Part shown: in pieces, positions 1-9,496 of the stretch
Numbering within the stretch: the first letter of the stretch is position 1
Layout of the letters: each line of letters opens with the position of its first letter
From: Fluoribacter dumoffii NY 23
Lineage (GTDB): Bacteria > Pseudomonadota > Gammaproteobacteria > Legionellales > Legionellaceae
Direction of reading: 5' to 3'
Length of the DNA stretch: 64,000 nt
NCBI RefSeq assembly: GCF_000236165.1
Contig: NZ_CM001373.1
Location: forward strand, 1,261,006 to 1,325,005
Position numbers and translations under genes: made by a program
The notes under the pieces: model-generated
Database searches by the model: none
What the model saw: the letters and a program-made list of their open reading frames with translations, nothing else
Told to the model about the DNA's origin: nothing

Positions 1-400
1 TGGCTGAACATTGACCCCTGGCTGAACATTGACCCCTGGCTGAACATTAGGACCCGGGTGTAGTTTATGACGAGGTCGAGTAATGGGACCAGGTTGAACA
101 TTGGGACCGGGCTGGATGTTAGGCCCAGGTTGAACATTAGGACCTGGTTGAATATTGGGCCCAGGGTGTAGTTTATGACGAGGCCGAGTAATGGGACCAG
201 GTTGAACATTGGGACCGGGCTGGATGTTAGGCCCAGGTTGAACATTAGGACCTGGTTGAATATTGGGACCAGGATGTAGTTTATGACGAGGTCGAGTAAT
301 GGGACCGGGTTGGATGTTAGGCCCAGGCTGAACATTAGTTCCGGGTTGTACATTAACACCCGGTTGCACATTTGGCCCAGGATGTAGTTTATGACGATGA
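1..400. repeat. Nested tandem repeat: 18-bp units inside a 108-bp higher-order unit
   Basis: The basic unit is 18 bp and encodes P-G-P-N-(V/I)-Q on the minus strand; bases 1-18 and 19-36 are identical. A divergent block encoding RPRHKLHPG (plus-strand gtagtttatgacgag) recurs with its conserved TGTAG at 59, 167, 275 and 383, exactly 108 bp apart. The higher-order unit is therefore six hexapeptides (36 residues). Degenerate hexapeptides continue to about 455. The array runs off the left edge, so its true copy number cannot be seen. Confidence 0.9.
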
Positions 401-2064
401 ATAATACTCGGTTGAACCACAGGACCAGGTTGAACATTAGGGGCAGGTTGAGTACCCGGAGATTGAGAGGCTCCAGGGACTGGATGCACAAGCGCTGGAG
501 GTTGCTGTTTAAAAATCCTAGGCTTATGGTCTGGTACAATTTGCTGAGTTCCATTAACCATACCCTTATTAATATTCCCAGGATATATAGCCTTCAATTC
601 TTTAGGAGTTAATGGCTTGCCTGCATTTTTTTTCAAAAAGGGTTGGGCTTGGGAAAAAGAAGGTGGAGGTGGCGCAGGTTGGGTTTTGATGACAATTTCC
701 TTAGATAGTATTTTAGCAGGGGGCACTACCTTGGCCGGGCCCTTCCCTCCGAGAATACTGAGAGGTTGTGGTACAACTGGTGCAGTATAGGTTTTTACCG
801 CATTAAACAAGATTTGATTAGGGACACGTGCACGTAAATTATTTACTAATCTGGAATTAACAAAATCGTGAGTTGATACAACTGTGAGTGCATTAGCGAT
901 GTACCCATTCTTATAATTAATTCTCAGATTTCGATGCCGATAAATATTATTAATGTAAGTAACATCGATAACCGTATTACTTAAATTAATTGCTTTAAAG
1001 TAACTTCGGCTAACCTGATAGGGAGGAATGTAGGGTTCTCCAGGTGCTAAAGGAAACCAACCAATTCCGAACCCGCCGTTAAGCATAAATTGCGAATTAT
1101 TACCCCCAATAAATACAGTTAATGCCGGAGCATAAACAGGACGGGCTCCAATGGGTCCTGGAACCCAACACCAATGGTTTCTAATATATGCCCAACGGCC
1201 ATAATGAAATGGTGCAAATCCCCAGGGTTGATTATCTACCCAAGTCCAACCCCATAATCCTAACCAAATCCATTGGCCATTTTGATAAGGCGCCCAGTCC
1301 TCAGGTACATTATTGGGAAGCCAAACAGGTCCATATAGTTCATCTTCAGACCATGCTCCATAATTTCCTAAATCTTCATATCCTATCACTTCTGTTGAAA
1401 CATACTGTGTGGAGACGGTACCCGCGATTTTATCCCGTTCCAGGCTCCAGCTCTCGAATCCATCAATTGGTCCCAGGGCGGTACATAGATAACTTTCTAA
1501 ATTTGTACCTGTAACACTACATGATTGTCCAGAATTAATCGTATAGGATGCATTTTCTCCATATGCGATTCCTTGCCCCACCCTTACGCTCACCATCGTT
1601 CTGTCATTTTCTGTGGAGACATCAAAGCGATAGTAACCTGGTTCAGCTATAGTAAACGCTAGGTTCGGAGTATCTACCTCATAAACTTGATTAGAGTTTA
1701 TCCGTTTAATACTTAAAACAAGGGTGCCCTGTGTAATTTGAAATTGTGCAATTTCATCATCCAGATTCAAAATTTTTAAATCCGATTGACTCCCAATACG
1801 CACAGCAGCGCCAGGTAATTGCATTTCAACAGCACTACCTGTATCTGACCATATCTGATCATTTGCGATCAAAGGGCGATTAAGGATTGCTTCTGTCCAT
1901 TGTGTTTCTCCTGCGGGTAAAAAACTCACTACTCCACTAAGGTAGCTTAATCGGGCAACTTGATCGGGAGGGTCTGCAAAGGTCATACTGGACATGGAAG
2001 AAAGCAACAAAAAACATCCTAAATATAATGCAGCCTTGATATTCTTCATTGCAGACCTGTTCAT
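1..2064 (-). CDS. Secreted DUF6600/FecR-like protein with Pro-rich hexapeptide repeats (3' end outside window)
   Basis: An open frame of 688 codons runs from an ATG at 2064 to the left edge of the window without a stop, so the C-terminus is missing. The start is fixed by GGAGG five bases upstream. Residues 1-31 form a signal peptide with a likely cut after TFA. Residues about 35-200 resemble a FecR-type beta domain (PGAAVRIG, QGTLVLSI). A Trp-rich stretch near residues 245-310 (WIWLGLWGWTWV, FHYGRWAYIRNHWCWVPG) is typical of DUF6600 proteins. Residues about 435-530 are Pro/Lys-rich. From about residue 535 to the edge the protein is a (PGPNVQ)n array. It is probably periplasmic or surface-exposed; its function is unknown. 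The family assignment is recalled from motif patterns. Confidence 0.8.
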   Translation of the reverse strand, partial: MNRSAMKNIKAALYLGCFLLLSSMSSMTFADPPDQVARLSYLSGVVSFLPAGETQWTEAILNRPLIANDQIWSDTGSAVEMQLPGAAVRIGSQSDLKILNLDDEIAQFQITQGTLVLSIKRINSNQVYEVDTPNLAFTIAEPGYYRFDVSTENDRTMVSVRVGQGIAYGENASYTINSGQSCSVTGTNLESYLCTALGPIDGFESWSLERDKIAGTVSTQYVSTEVIGYEDLGNYGAWSEDELYGPVWLPNNVPEDWAPYQNGQWIWLGLWGWTWVDNQPWGFAPFHYGRWAYIRNHWCWVPGPIGARPVYAPALTVFIGGNNSQFMLNGGFGIGWFPLAPGEPYIPPYQVSRSYFKAINLSNTVIDVTYINNIYRHRNLRINYKNGYIANALTVVSTHDFVNSRLVNNLRARVPNQILFNAVKTYTAPVVPQPLSILGGKGPAKVVPPAKILSKEIVIKTQPAPPPPSFSQAQPFLKKNAGKPLTPKELKAIYPGNINKGMVNGTQQIVPDHKPRIFKQQPPALVHPVPGASQSPGTQPAPNVQPGPVVQPSIIHRHKLHPGPNVQPGVNVQPGTNVQPGPNIQPGPITRPRHKLHPGPNIQPGPNVQPGPNIQPGPNVQPGPITRPRHKLHPGPNIQPGPNVQPGPNIQPGPNVQPGPITRPRHKLHPGPNVQPGVNVQPGVNVQP

Positions 2065-2131
2065 GACAACCTCCGTATTATTTACACTGGTTATACTCCA
2101 TGTTTCAGTTAAATTGTAGACTTGGTGGAAT

Positions 2132-2178
2132 GCAGTGGAAAAAGGTTACTTAACCTATACTCTCCCAATTCCCACTGC
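2132..2178 (-). terminator. Possible terminator after fadE
   Basis: On the minus strand, GCAGTGG (2172-2178) pairs with CCACTGC (2132-2138). An inner hairpin AGGTT-aagt-AACCT is followed directly by TTTTT. It lies between the fadE stop and the DUF6600 gene, so the latter probably has its own promoter. The stems are short. Confidence 0.4.
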
Positions 2179-2229
2179 GATTTAGCAAGCCACATACAAA
2201 TACTTCGACTGCAGCTTTAATGATTCGAA

Positions 2230-4713
2230 TTAAATCATTTCTGACTCAATATCGTCTTTATTGACAATAACCTTTTTATTTCGCTGAGTTTTCATTGGTG
2301 AGGAACGTCGTAGTTCCTCATCATTGAAATCATCCACTTTAATCACATCTTGTCGCGCCAACTCAGCTTCTTTTAATTGTTTGGCTTCGGTTTCAGTGAG
2401 CAACCCACAAGCCAAGGCTTCATCAATCTGTTCAAGCAAAGTAAGAGATTTTAAAACATTATCTTTCACTGCTCTCATTACCTTTCTTTCCAACTCATCA
2501 GCAGCACAGATTTTATGGAAAGCCTCTTCCATACGACCTAAAGGACAATTCTCACTCGCCTTACTATAAACTAAACGAGTCAGACGGGTACGTGTTTCAC
2601 ATGGCTCAATCAGAGTTCGAGCTAACAAGTGGCCTAACTGATCATTAGGTTTATTTCTTAGATTTCCTAGGGGTTTAATAATCAAACGTAGCAGAATGCG
2701 TGCCCATCGTGCAGGGAAATTCACAATTACGCCATGCATTGCAACTTCACATTCATACAATAATTGCTGGCAACTCCACTCAACCAAGGGTAAATCAGCT
2801 TTGGGCTCACCATCTTCATGAAAACGCTTCAAAACTGCTGAAAGTAGATATAAAGCACTGAGCATGTCTCCAAGTCGAGAGGATAGTTTCTCTTTACGCT
2901 TCAGATTGCCGCCCAGAACCATCATTGAGAAATCCGCTAGAAATGCCAAGTTAGCACTGTATTTATGTACGAGTTGGTAGTAACGTTTGACACTACTCAC
3001 TGGAGCCTTTGACAGATGGGCATCAGTCCAGGCAAAAATGACGGACTTGGAGAAATTGGCAATAATAAATCCAGCATGGGCAAAAAACGCCTTATCAAAT
3101 TCAACTAAATTATTATTTCTGATGCTTTCAAGCTCCTTAAAAACATAAGGATGGCATCGAATCGCTCCCTGGCCAAAGATGATTAAGCTTCGAGTAAGGA
3201 TATTTGCACCTTCTACTGTAATAGCGATTGGTGATCCTTGATATCCCCTCCCTAAAGAATTATTAGGTCCGAGACAAATTCCTTTTCCACCGTGAATATC
3301 CATGGCATCAAGTGAAATTTGTCTTGCACGCTCAGTAGTATGATATTTTAAAATAGCTCCTACCACAGAAGGTTTCGCACCATTGTCAATTGCAGCTGCA
3401 GCCATAACTACACCTGCATCTATGATGTAAGTATTTGCTGCAATTCGAGCCAGTGGTTCTTCTATACCTTCAAACTTTCCAATTGGCTGGTTAAATTGTT
3501 TGCGAATGCGTGCATAAGCTCCCGAAGCTAAAGCTGCCGCTTGGGCTCCTCCATTAGCGCTCGAGGGTAAGGATATGGCTCTTCCCGCACTTAAACATTC
3601 CATTAACATGCGCCATCCGCAACCTGCCATAGCCACTCCGCCAATCAGGTAGTCCATTGGAATAAATACATTTCGACCTTGTGTAGGGCCATTTAAAAAC
3701 CCTGTATTCAATGGGAAATGACGGCGCCCTTTCGTGATGCCCGGAGTATGTGCTGGTATTAACGCACAACTGATACCCACATCTTCACCTTTACCCAATA
3801 AATTATCCGGATCAAATAATCTGAAGGCTAAGCCAATTACTGTAGCGACCGGGCATAAAGTGATGTAACGCTTGTCCCAATTTAATCGAATACCCAGTAC
3901 TTTGGTGCCATTAATTTCTTGATAACATACGATACCTTTATCGGGGATTGATGCTGCATCAGAACCTGCATTTGGACCTGTAAGGGCAAAGCATGGAATT
4001 TCACGCCCATCGGCCAATCTTGGCAGGTAATAATTTTTTTGTTCTTCAGTCCCGTATTTAAGCAATAATTCGCCTGGGCCCAGTGAATTAGGTACCGATA
4101 TGGTGGTTGCTGCCGTAATGGAACGTCCATAGATTTTTACTAAAACTGACATTTGTGCTGTGGCAGAGAACTCAAGGCCTCCATATCGTTTGGGAATAAT
4201 CATCCCCAGGAAGCGATTATCTTTGATAAACTGCCAAATTTCTTCCGGTAAGTCGGTAAGATTATGAGTTATATTCCAGTCATCAATCATCGCACACAAA
4301 GTATTTACCGGACCATCAAGAAATGCTTGTTCTTCTTCCGTCAAACGGACTGTAGGTAAATTTCTCAATTTGGAAAAATCCGGGGCGCCACTAAATAAGT
4401 CCCCTTCCCAACTGACTGTTCCCGCCTCAAGTGCTTCTCTCTCAGTGGCAGACATCGCTGGCATGGCTTTGCTTACGGTTTTAAAAAAATACTTGGATAA
4501 TAATGCTCTTCTTAAAGGGGTTAGGGCACCAACGATTAAAGCAAATTCGACTAACAGAAGAATAATTTTGGTCGCCAAGCCAGGGGAACCGTAACAGAAA
4601 ACAAGAGCACTAAATATAGCAAAGCTAATTGCCCATACTGAAATTGCTGCCTGCCTGGTAAGTAATATCCCCGCAGCGCCAATAACCATGAGCACTAAAA
4701 TAGCGTGTAGCAC
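2230..4713 (-). CDS. fadE: Acyl-CoA dehydrogenase FadE
   Basis: Flavoprotein of beta-oxidation that converts acyl-CoA to trans-2-enoyl-CoA. The 827-residue product matches the long FadE type (E. coli 814 aa): an N-terminal pair of membrane segments (about residues 1-55), the acyl-CoA dehydrogenase core and the C-terminal DUF1974 extension. Family stretches are clear (MIIPKRYGGLEFSA, VPNSLGPGELL, ITVEGANILTRSL, IFGQGAIRCHPY, VDDFNDEEL). I place the start at GTG 4713, preceded by AAGGAG with six-base spacing. An in-frame ATG at 4749 would overlap the upstream hydrolase gene and lacks a ribosome site. It is the last gene of the ugp-hydrolase run, ten bases after the hydrolase stop. Confidence 0.93.
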   Translation of the reverse strand: MLHAILVLMVIGAAGILLTRQAAISVWAISFAIFSALVFCYGSPGLATKIILLLVEFALIVGALTPLRRALLSKYFFKTVSKAMPAMSATEREALEAGTVSWEGDLFSGAPDFSKLRNLPTVRLTEEEQAFLDGPVNTLCAMIDDWNITHNLTDLPEEIWQFIKDNRFLGMIIPKRYGGLEFSATAQMSVLVKIYGRSITAATTISVPNSLGPGELLLKYGTEEQKNYYLPRLADGREIPCFALTGPNAGSDAASIPDKGIVCYQEINGTKVLGIRLNWDKRYITLCPVATVIGLAFRLFDPDNLLGKGEDVGISCALIPAHTPGITKGRRHFPLNTGFLNGPTQGRNVFIPMDYLIGGVAMAGCGWRMLMECLSAGRAISLPSSANGGAQAAALASGAYARIRKQFNQPIGKFEGIEEPLARIAANTYIIDAGVVMAAAAIDNGAKPSVVGAILKYHTTERARQISLDAMDIHGGKGICLGPNNSLGRGYQGSPIAITVEGANILTRSLIIFGQGAIRCHPYVFKELESIRNNNLVEFDKAFFAHAGFIIANFSKSVIFAWTDAHLSKAPVSSVKRYYQLVHKYSANLAFLADFSMMVLGGNLKRKEKLSSRLGDMLSALYLLSAVLKRFHEDGEPKADLPLVEWSCQQLLYECEVAMHGVIVNFPARWARILLRLIIKPLGNLRNKPNDQLGHLLARTLIEPCETRTRLTRLVYSKASENCPLGRMEEAFHKICAADELERKVMRAVKDNVLKSLTLLEQIDEALACGLLTETEAKQLKEAELARQDVIKVDDFNDEELRRSSPMKTQRNKKVIVNKDDIESEMI

Positions 4714-4723
4714 ATTATTCTCC

Positions 4724-5545
4724 TTAATTGTTTTGGGCCTTCTGACCACTTGTACTATTTAAGTTTAAACCAGAAATGATTTTTATTATTTGCATTGCCA
4801 CAATTTCAGGGTATTCCATAGGAAATAAATGGGTGCCCTTGGTTTTATAGCTTGCTACATTAAAATATTTTTTCATGTAACGCACATCCATTTTACCAAC
4901 CACAGTGCTTTTGTCACCATAAATTAATGCTGCTGGAACTGATAACTTACCCTCATAAGTGGGAATGACATGAGGGATAGTGCGATAAATTTGATATTCA
5001 ATATGCCTGTCAAAGCGTAAATAATACCCATCCTCTTTATACTCCAGGCCATAGGTAATATAATCATTTAAACAAGCATCCGTAAAGGTTTTGAATAAGT
5101 CCCTGGTTTTAAGGTAATTAATTAACTGTTCCTTATTCTCCCAATACATCCGGCGCCCCCGGGTTCTGAATGCCGGTGTCACCCGATCAATGATTCCAAG
5201 GGCTTTGGCCAATCGGACCATGCTTGATTTAAAGGTGCCGATTAAAGGAGAATCCAGCATGATTACCATTTTAAATAATTCGGGATGTTCAATTGCGGCC
5301 AACAAGTTTAAGACGCCCCCCAAAGAATGGCCTATGGCAATAACAGGTTGATTGGCTTGTTCCTTAATGCTATCAACAACTTCCGATACCAGATTATGCC
5401 AATTTTCGCTAACAGGAAAAAAAGGATTATGACCAATTCTGTCAATATAACAGTAATCATACTTTTTCCCGAGACGGTCCAGCATCTGTTTATAGCATAA
5501 CGCGGGGAAGCCATTTCCATGTGCAAAATGAATTAACTCTTTCAT
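4724..5545 (-). CDS. Alpha/beta hydrolase (esterase/lipase-like)
   Basis: A 273-residue alpha/beta-hydrolase fold. The oxyanion-hole region is HFAHGNGFP near the N-terminus. The nucleophile elbow AIGHSLGGVL carries Ser at about residue 94, and the late KGTHLFPMEYP region supplies the catalytic His. There is no signal peptide, so it is probably cytoplasmic. It lies ten bases upstream of fadE on the same strand. Hydrolysis of an acyl ester feeding FadE is an inference from position only; the substrate is unknown. An 88-bp gap separates it from the DUF1189 gene upstream. Confidence 0.75.
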   Translation of the reverse strand: MKELIHFAHGNGFPALCYKQMLDRLGKKYDYCYIDRIGHNPFFPVSENWHNLVSEVVDSIKEQANQPVIAIGHSLGGVLNLLAAIEHPELFKMVIMLDSPLIGTFKSSMVRLAKALGIIDRVTPAFRTRGRRMYWENKEQLINYLKTRDLFKTFTDACLNDYITYGLEYKEDGYYLRFDRHIEYQIYRTIPHVIPTYEGKLSVPAALIYGDKSTVVGKMDVRYMKKYFNVASYKTKGTHLFPMEYPEIVAMQIIKIISGLNLNSTSGQKAQNN

Positions 5546-5633
5546 AAAGTCACCACTCGCAAAATTTTATCCTGTAATTACCAATAGGCTAGATCATCCA
5601 AATCCACCAAATCCTACTGGACTCAATCATCGT

Positions 5634-6509
5634 TTATGACATTACGATGCGTCTACTTTCTGCCCGTAGTGAAAAAAGTGCCAAACTGTAATAAGCGATC
5701 AGTAAAGCAAATAAAATGAACCCTGATCCCTGGAAAATTGCATTAAATGTGAGCATTATAAACAACAGCAACATCATTGGCGTTCCTGCTGCAATTAATA
5801 GCCGGCTTGATTGCATAAAGGTTACACTAAAAGAAAAGAATATACTGGAAAAAACTTGTCCCAAAAATGCTAAAACAAGGAAAAATACAATAAAAATTGA
5901 AAAGAATATTGCCACTACCAGAGGATAAATCATCATTTGAGAAAAATATTTCAAATTTCTTATTGAGCTTTGTTCTGCAATCTTTTTTCCATCGAAAACC
6001 AGATTCGTTCCTTTATCAAAGGTCTGAACTAAAGGAGTACCTTTACTGGGTTTTGAGTCCTTCATATTAAATAATTTTAGGCTGGGTACCTTAAGAGAAA
6101 TTTTATTTTTATTGATCAAAATAGTAAGATAAGGATATTCAGCGGGGAAATCGTTGACTTTACCTGTGGTATCAATCAATACCACTACCTGATTCTGATC
6201 ATTCTTTATCAAGTAAGGCATGGGTTTATCAAAAGAAACCTCTCCATTTTGGATGTAAAACACTGGGATTTTGGATAAAGGATCAGTGATTTGTTCTTTG
6301 AACGACTGATTCAAGCTAAAGCCCATCCTTAAAGCAAATGGAATTGAGAATAGAGCTATTGTCAACAAGAGATAGAGAAAAGCAAAACCCCGCCAACGCT
6401 TTCCAACATCAACATACAAACGTCGTGAATAAAAAGACATATACAATGCAGACCAATAACGATATACGGGTGTATCTATTGGCTTTAGTTTATTCTTTTC
6501 TTTACTCAC
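5634..6509 (-). CDS. DUF1189-family membrane protein
   Basis: A 291-residue protein starting at GTG 6509, immediately after the ugpC stop and preceded by GGAG at six bases. A longer in-frame start at 6590 would lie inside ugpC. One membrane helix lies near the N-terminus (FAFLYLLLTIALFSIPFAL). A roughly 130-residue non-cytoplasmic region follows (KIPVFYIQNGEVSFDKPMPY). The C-terminal part holds three or four helices. This layout and these motifs fit DUF1189. Its placement directly behind the importer ATPase suggests co-translation with the transporter, but its role is not known. Confidence 0.7.
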   Translation of the reverse strand: MSKEKNKLKPIDTPVYRYWSALYMSFYSRRLYVDVGKRWRGFAFLYLLLTIALFSIPFALRMGFSLNQSFKEQITDPLSKIPVFYIQNGEVSFDKPMPYLIKNDQNQVVVLIDTTGKVNDFPAEYPYLTILINKNKISLKVPSLKLFNMKDSKPSKGTPLVQTFDKGTNLVFDGKKIAEQSSIRNLKYFSQMMIYPLVVAIFFSIFIVFFLVLAFLGQVFSSIFFSFSVTFMQSSRLLIAAGTPMMLLLFIMLTFNAIFQGSGFILFALLIAYYSLALFSLRAESRRIVMS

Positions 6510-6510
6510 G

Positions 6511-7587
6511 CTATTCTCCAATACGTTTTCCAGACTTACGATGAAAAAGATGTAATCTAATTTTAGGTAGCTCAATCCAAAGTTGTCCACTTATAAGTGG
6601 GTTATCTGCAGAAACACGCAAATTTATTATCTGGCCATTTTTGATGCATTTTGCCCGGATTAATTTATCTGCACCCATATCATCCACAAACTCCACATGA
6701 ACTGGAATACCTTGAGGACTTTCCGTACTCAATAAAACATGTTCGGGACGAATTGCCAAAACCAGTTCGTCGGTATCTTCAAGGGGGGCGGACTCAGAAA
6801 CAGGATAGTCAATCCCCAAGCTGGTTTGCACCCTATTACTGCTTTTATCAAAAATTCCCGAAAAAACGTTCAAAGGATATTGTCCGGTAAATCCAGCCAC
6901 GAATAAAGTTGCTGGACTTTGATACAACTCCTGGGGTGTCCCTATTTGTTCGACAATACCTTGATTGAGTACAATAACGCGCTCAGCCATAGTCATGGCT
7001 TCTGTTTGATCATGGGTTACATATAAACTGGTAGTGTTGAGCTGTTGATGCAATCGTCTAATTTCATGACGCATTTCCGTGCGTAAATTTGCATCAAGGT
7101 TTGATAAGGGTTCATCGAATAAAAAAACAGCCGGAGAACGAACTATGGCTCGCCCCATAGCAACTCTTTGTTTTTGCCCGCCTGAAAGCGCCTGGGGCTT
7201 ACGCTCCAAATAGGGAGTTAAGCGCAACATCTGAGCTGCCGCATTGACCCGATTTTTAATATCTTCCTTCTTATACCGTCTCATTTTTAGCCCATAAGCC
7301 ATATTTTCAAATACAGTCATGTGCGGATAGAGGGCATAGTTTTGAAAAACCATAGCCATGTCTCTTTTGGCGGCAGGTATTTTATTAACACATTGGTTGT
7401 TTATTAAAATCGAACCCGAGCTTATCTCCTCCAAACCAGCAATTAGACGTAATAAAGTAGTTTTTCCACATCCAGAAGGGCCGACGATTACCATAAACTC
7501 CCCCTTCCCGATGCTCACGTTGACTTTATCCAGAATTGTTGTCGGTCCAACACTCTTTGAGACTTCAATGAGATTGACTGTTGCCAT
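6511..7587 (-). CDS. ugpC: UgpC/MalK-type ABC transporter ATPase
   Basis: A 358-residue ATPase of a carbohydrate-type ABC importer. It has Walker A GPSGCGKTTLLRL, Q-loop FQNYALYPHMTV, signature [16 protein letters not shown], Walker B VFLFDEPLSNLD, an H-loop VTHDQTEAM, and the C-terminal regulatory OB-like domain of MalK/UgpC proteins (residues about 235-358). The operon with two UgpA/E-like permeases supports sn-glycerol-3-phosphate or a glycerophosphodiester as substrate. The sequence alone does not exclude another sugar. Confidence 0.85.
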   Translation of the reverse strand: MATVNLIEVSKSVGPTTILDKVNVSIGKGEFMVIVGPSGCGKTTLLRLIAGLEEISSGSILINNQCVNKIPAAKRDMAMVFQNYALYPHMTVFENMAYGLKMRRYKKEDIKNRVNAAAQMLRLTPYLERKPQALSGGQKQRVAMGRAIVRSPAVFLFDEPLSNLDANLRTEMRHEIRRLHQQLNTTSLYVTHDQTEAMTMAERVIVLNQGIVEQIGTPQELYQSPATLFVAGFTGQYPLNVFSGIFDKSSNRVQTSLGIDYPVSESAPLEDTDELVLAIRPEHVLLSTESPQGIPVHVEFVDDMGADKLIRAKCIKNGQIINLRVSADNPLISGQLWIELPKIRLHLFHRKSGKRIGE

Positions 7588-7589
7588 GC

Positions 7590-8420
7590 TTACTTTAACC
7601 CTTTTTCAAACCAACGCTGCATGAGTAGCACCACCATACAAGGTGGAATGAGAGCAATCAATGCAACTGTCATAATGTAATTCCACTGTGGAATTTGATC
7701 TGCCACGCCGGCTAAATATCGAATACCCATCACCACTGTAGCCATTTTGGTTTCTGTCGTAACCACCAGCGGCCAGAGATACTGATTCCAACCATATACA
7801 AATAAAATAACAAATAATGAGGCAATTTGGGTTTTGGATAAAGGTAAAACCATATCAAAAAAGAAACGGACAGCCCCTGCTCCATCCAATTTTGCTGCAT
7901 CAACCAGTTCATGAGGTATGGTCTTAAAAAACTGACGAAATAAAAAAGTCCCTGTTGCGGACACAAATAAAGGTAAAGTTAATCCCGTATATGAATTTAA
8001 TAGTCCAAAAGAAGCAACCACTTGGAATGTAGGTACAATTCTTACTTCTATAGGCAGCATCATCGTGGTAAAAATTAAGGCAAAACATAACTTTTTAAAT
8101 GGAAAATCAAAATAAACTAAAGCAAAAGCTGAACCCAGGGCAAAAATAATTTTTCCCAATGCTATGGCCATAGCCATAAAAAAACTGTTCAACAGCATGG
8201 AAGTAATAGGCTCTCCTCCCGTAACGGCCAAGCCTTCAGCCATAACTGCTTTGAAATTTTTGAGTAACAAGTTACCTGGAACAATAGGGATGTGGGATTG
8301 CATCATCACGCTGCCTTCGTTACTGGCCGCAACAAATGCCAGATAGACAGGCAATAACATCAGAATAACAAAGAAACATAAAAATGCATGCGATAAAACA
8401 CGAGTGAAATACGATTTCAT
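7590..8420 (-). CDS. ugpE: ABC importer permease, UgpE/MalG type
   Basis: A 276-residue inner-membrane permease with six predicted helices. The cytoplasmic EAA-like loop is ELVDAAKLDGAGAVRFFFD, which contacts the ATPase. The N-terminal segment (FLCFFVILMLLPVYLAFVAAS) is typical of UgpE/MalG. It overlaps the upstream permease gene by four bases and ends two bases before ugpC, so the three genes form one translationally coupled unit. Confidence 0.82.
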   Translation of the reverse strand: MKSYFTRVLSHAFLCFFVILMLLPVYLAFVAASNEGSVMMQSHIPIVPGNLLLKNFKAVMAEGLAVTGGEPITSMLLNSFFMAMAIALGKIIFALGSAFALVYFDFPFKKLCFALIFTTMMLPIEVRIVPTFQVVASFGLLNSYTGLTLPLFVSATGTFLFRQFFKTIPHELVDAAKLDGAGAVRFFFDMVLPLSKTQIASLFVILFVYGWNQYLWPLVVTTETKMATVVMGIRYLAGVADQIPQWNYIMTVALIALIPPCMVVLLMQRWFEKGLK

Positions 8421-9295
8421 GCGTAATGAACCTTTTTTTCCAGGTATTTAAATTGGACTAGAGAAACACTGATGACAATAATCATCAAGAGAACCGATTG
8501 TGCTGACGAACTTCCCAAATCCATACCTTCAAACCCGTCTTGATATACTTTATAAATTAAATTGGTTGTACTATTCCCCGGACCTCCATGGGTCATCACC
8601 TGAATAATGCCAAAAGTATCAAAAAAACCATACATCAAATTCATGATGATTAAGAAAAAAGTGGTGGGTGATAACAGTGGAAAAATAATCTGCCAAAAAC
8701 GCTGCCATCCAGAAGCACCATCGATAATTGCTGCATCAATTAATGATGAAGGAATGGTTTTGAGGGCTGCCAAATAAAATAAAAAATTATAACTAAACTG
8801 TTGCCAACTTGCAGTAAGGATTATCACGGCAAAGGCCTGATTTACGTTATTAACATAATCAAAATTTATTCCGAACGACTGCAAAAAATGCGTCAGCCAT
8901 CCTAAAGTTGGATGGCATAAAAAACGCCATAATATTGCCGCTACTGCAGGAGCCACTGCATAAGGCCAAATCAATAAAGATTTATATACCCCTTGCGTCC
9001 GACCTCTATTATTCACTAATATTGCCATAAGGAGCCCTAAACTCATCGTAAAAAAAGTAACACTGAAAGCAATAATGAAGGTAACTCCAATTGCTTTGCT
9101 GTAGATGGGATCCCAAAAGAGATCCAGAAAATTCGAAAACCCTGCAAATTTTTTATGAAGGCCAAACGCATCTGTATAAAAAAAGGATTGCAACAACGCA
9201 TTACCTGCGGGCCAAATAAAAAACATCAGGGTAACAATAAGTTGAGGGACTATAAAAAGCCAAGCATAAAGAGGTTGATGGTTGAATTTAGCCAT
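8417..9295 (-). CDS. ugpA: ABC importer permease, UgpA/MalF type
   Basis: A 292-residue permease with six helices and an EAA-like loop (SSLIDAAIIDGASGWQRFWQ). It resembles UgpA, including the short N-terminus without MalF's extra helices. It is the first gene of the minus-strand run that continues to fadE. No periplasmic binding protein (UgpB) gene lies next to it: upstream is about 200 bp of DNA and then a divergent oxidoreductase, so the binding protein must be encoded elsewhere. Confidence 0.82.
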   Translation of the reverse strand: MAKFNHQPLYAWLFIVPQLIVTLMFFIWPAGNALLQSFFYTDAFGLHKKFAGFSNFLDLFWDPIYSKAIGVTFIIAFSVTFFTMSLGLLMAILVNNRGRTQGVYKSLLIWPYAVAPAVAAILWRFLCHPTLGWLTHFLQSFGINFDYVNNVNQAFAVIILTASWQQFSYNFLFYLAALKTIPSSLIDAAIIDGASGWQRFWQIIFPLLSPTTFFLIIMNLMYGFFDTFGIIQVMTHGGPGNSTTNLIYKVYQDGFEGMDLGSSSAQSVLLMIIVISVSLVQFKYLEKKVHYA

Positions 9296-9496
9296 TGCCC
9301 AATATAGAAAGGGGTCTGTACAAGCATTATATAGGGATGGTTATTTAAGTAAAGTAGTTAAGGGGTCGGAGTTCTTCAGGTACACTTAAATGAAGTTTCT
9401 TCTGATGAGATGAGGAGAACCCTTTGACTGGATAAATAATCCCTACCCCCTAACTCAAATGAGCTTACCGATTTGAACTGTGATAAGGAAAAAATC

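Noticed and set aside
391-612. Plus-strand open frame of 73 codons with Arg/Asn-rich repeats
   Set aside because: It is the complement of the Pro-rich repeat region of the minus-strand secreted protein.
5716-5928. Plus-strand 70-codon frame opposite the DUF1189 gene
   Set aside because: It is a shadow of the minus-strand membrane protein and has no ribosome site.
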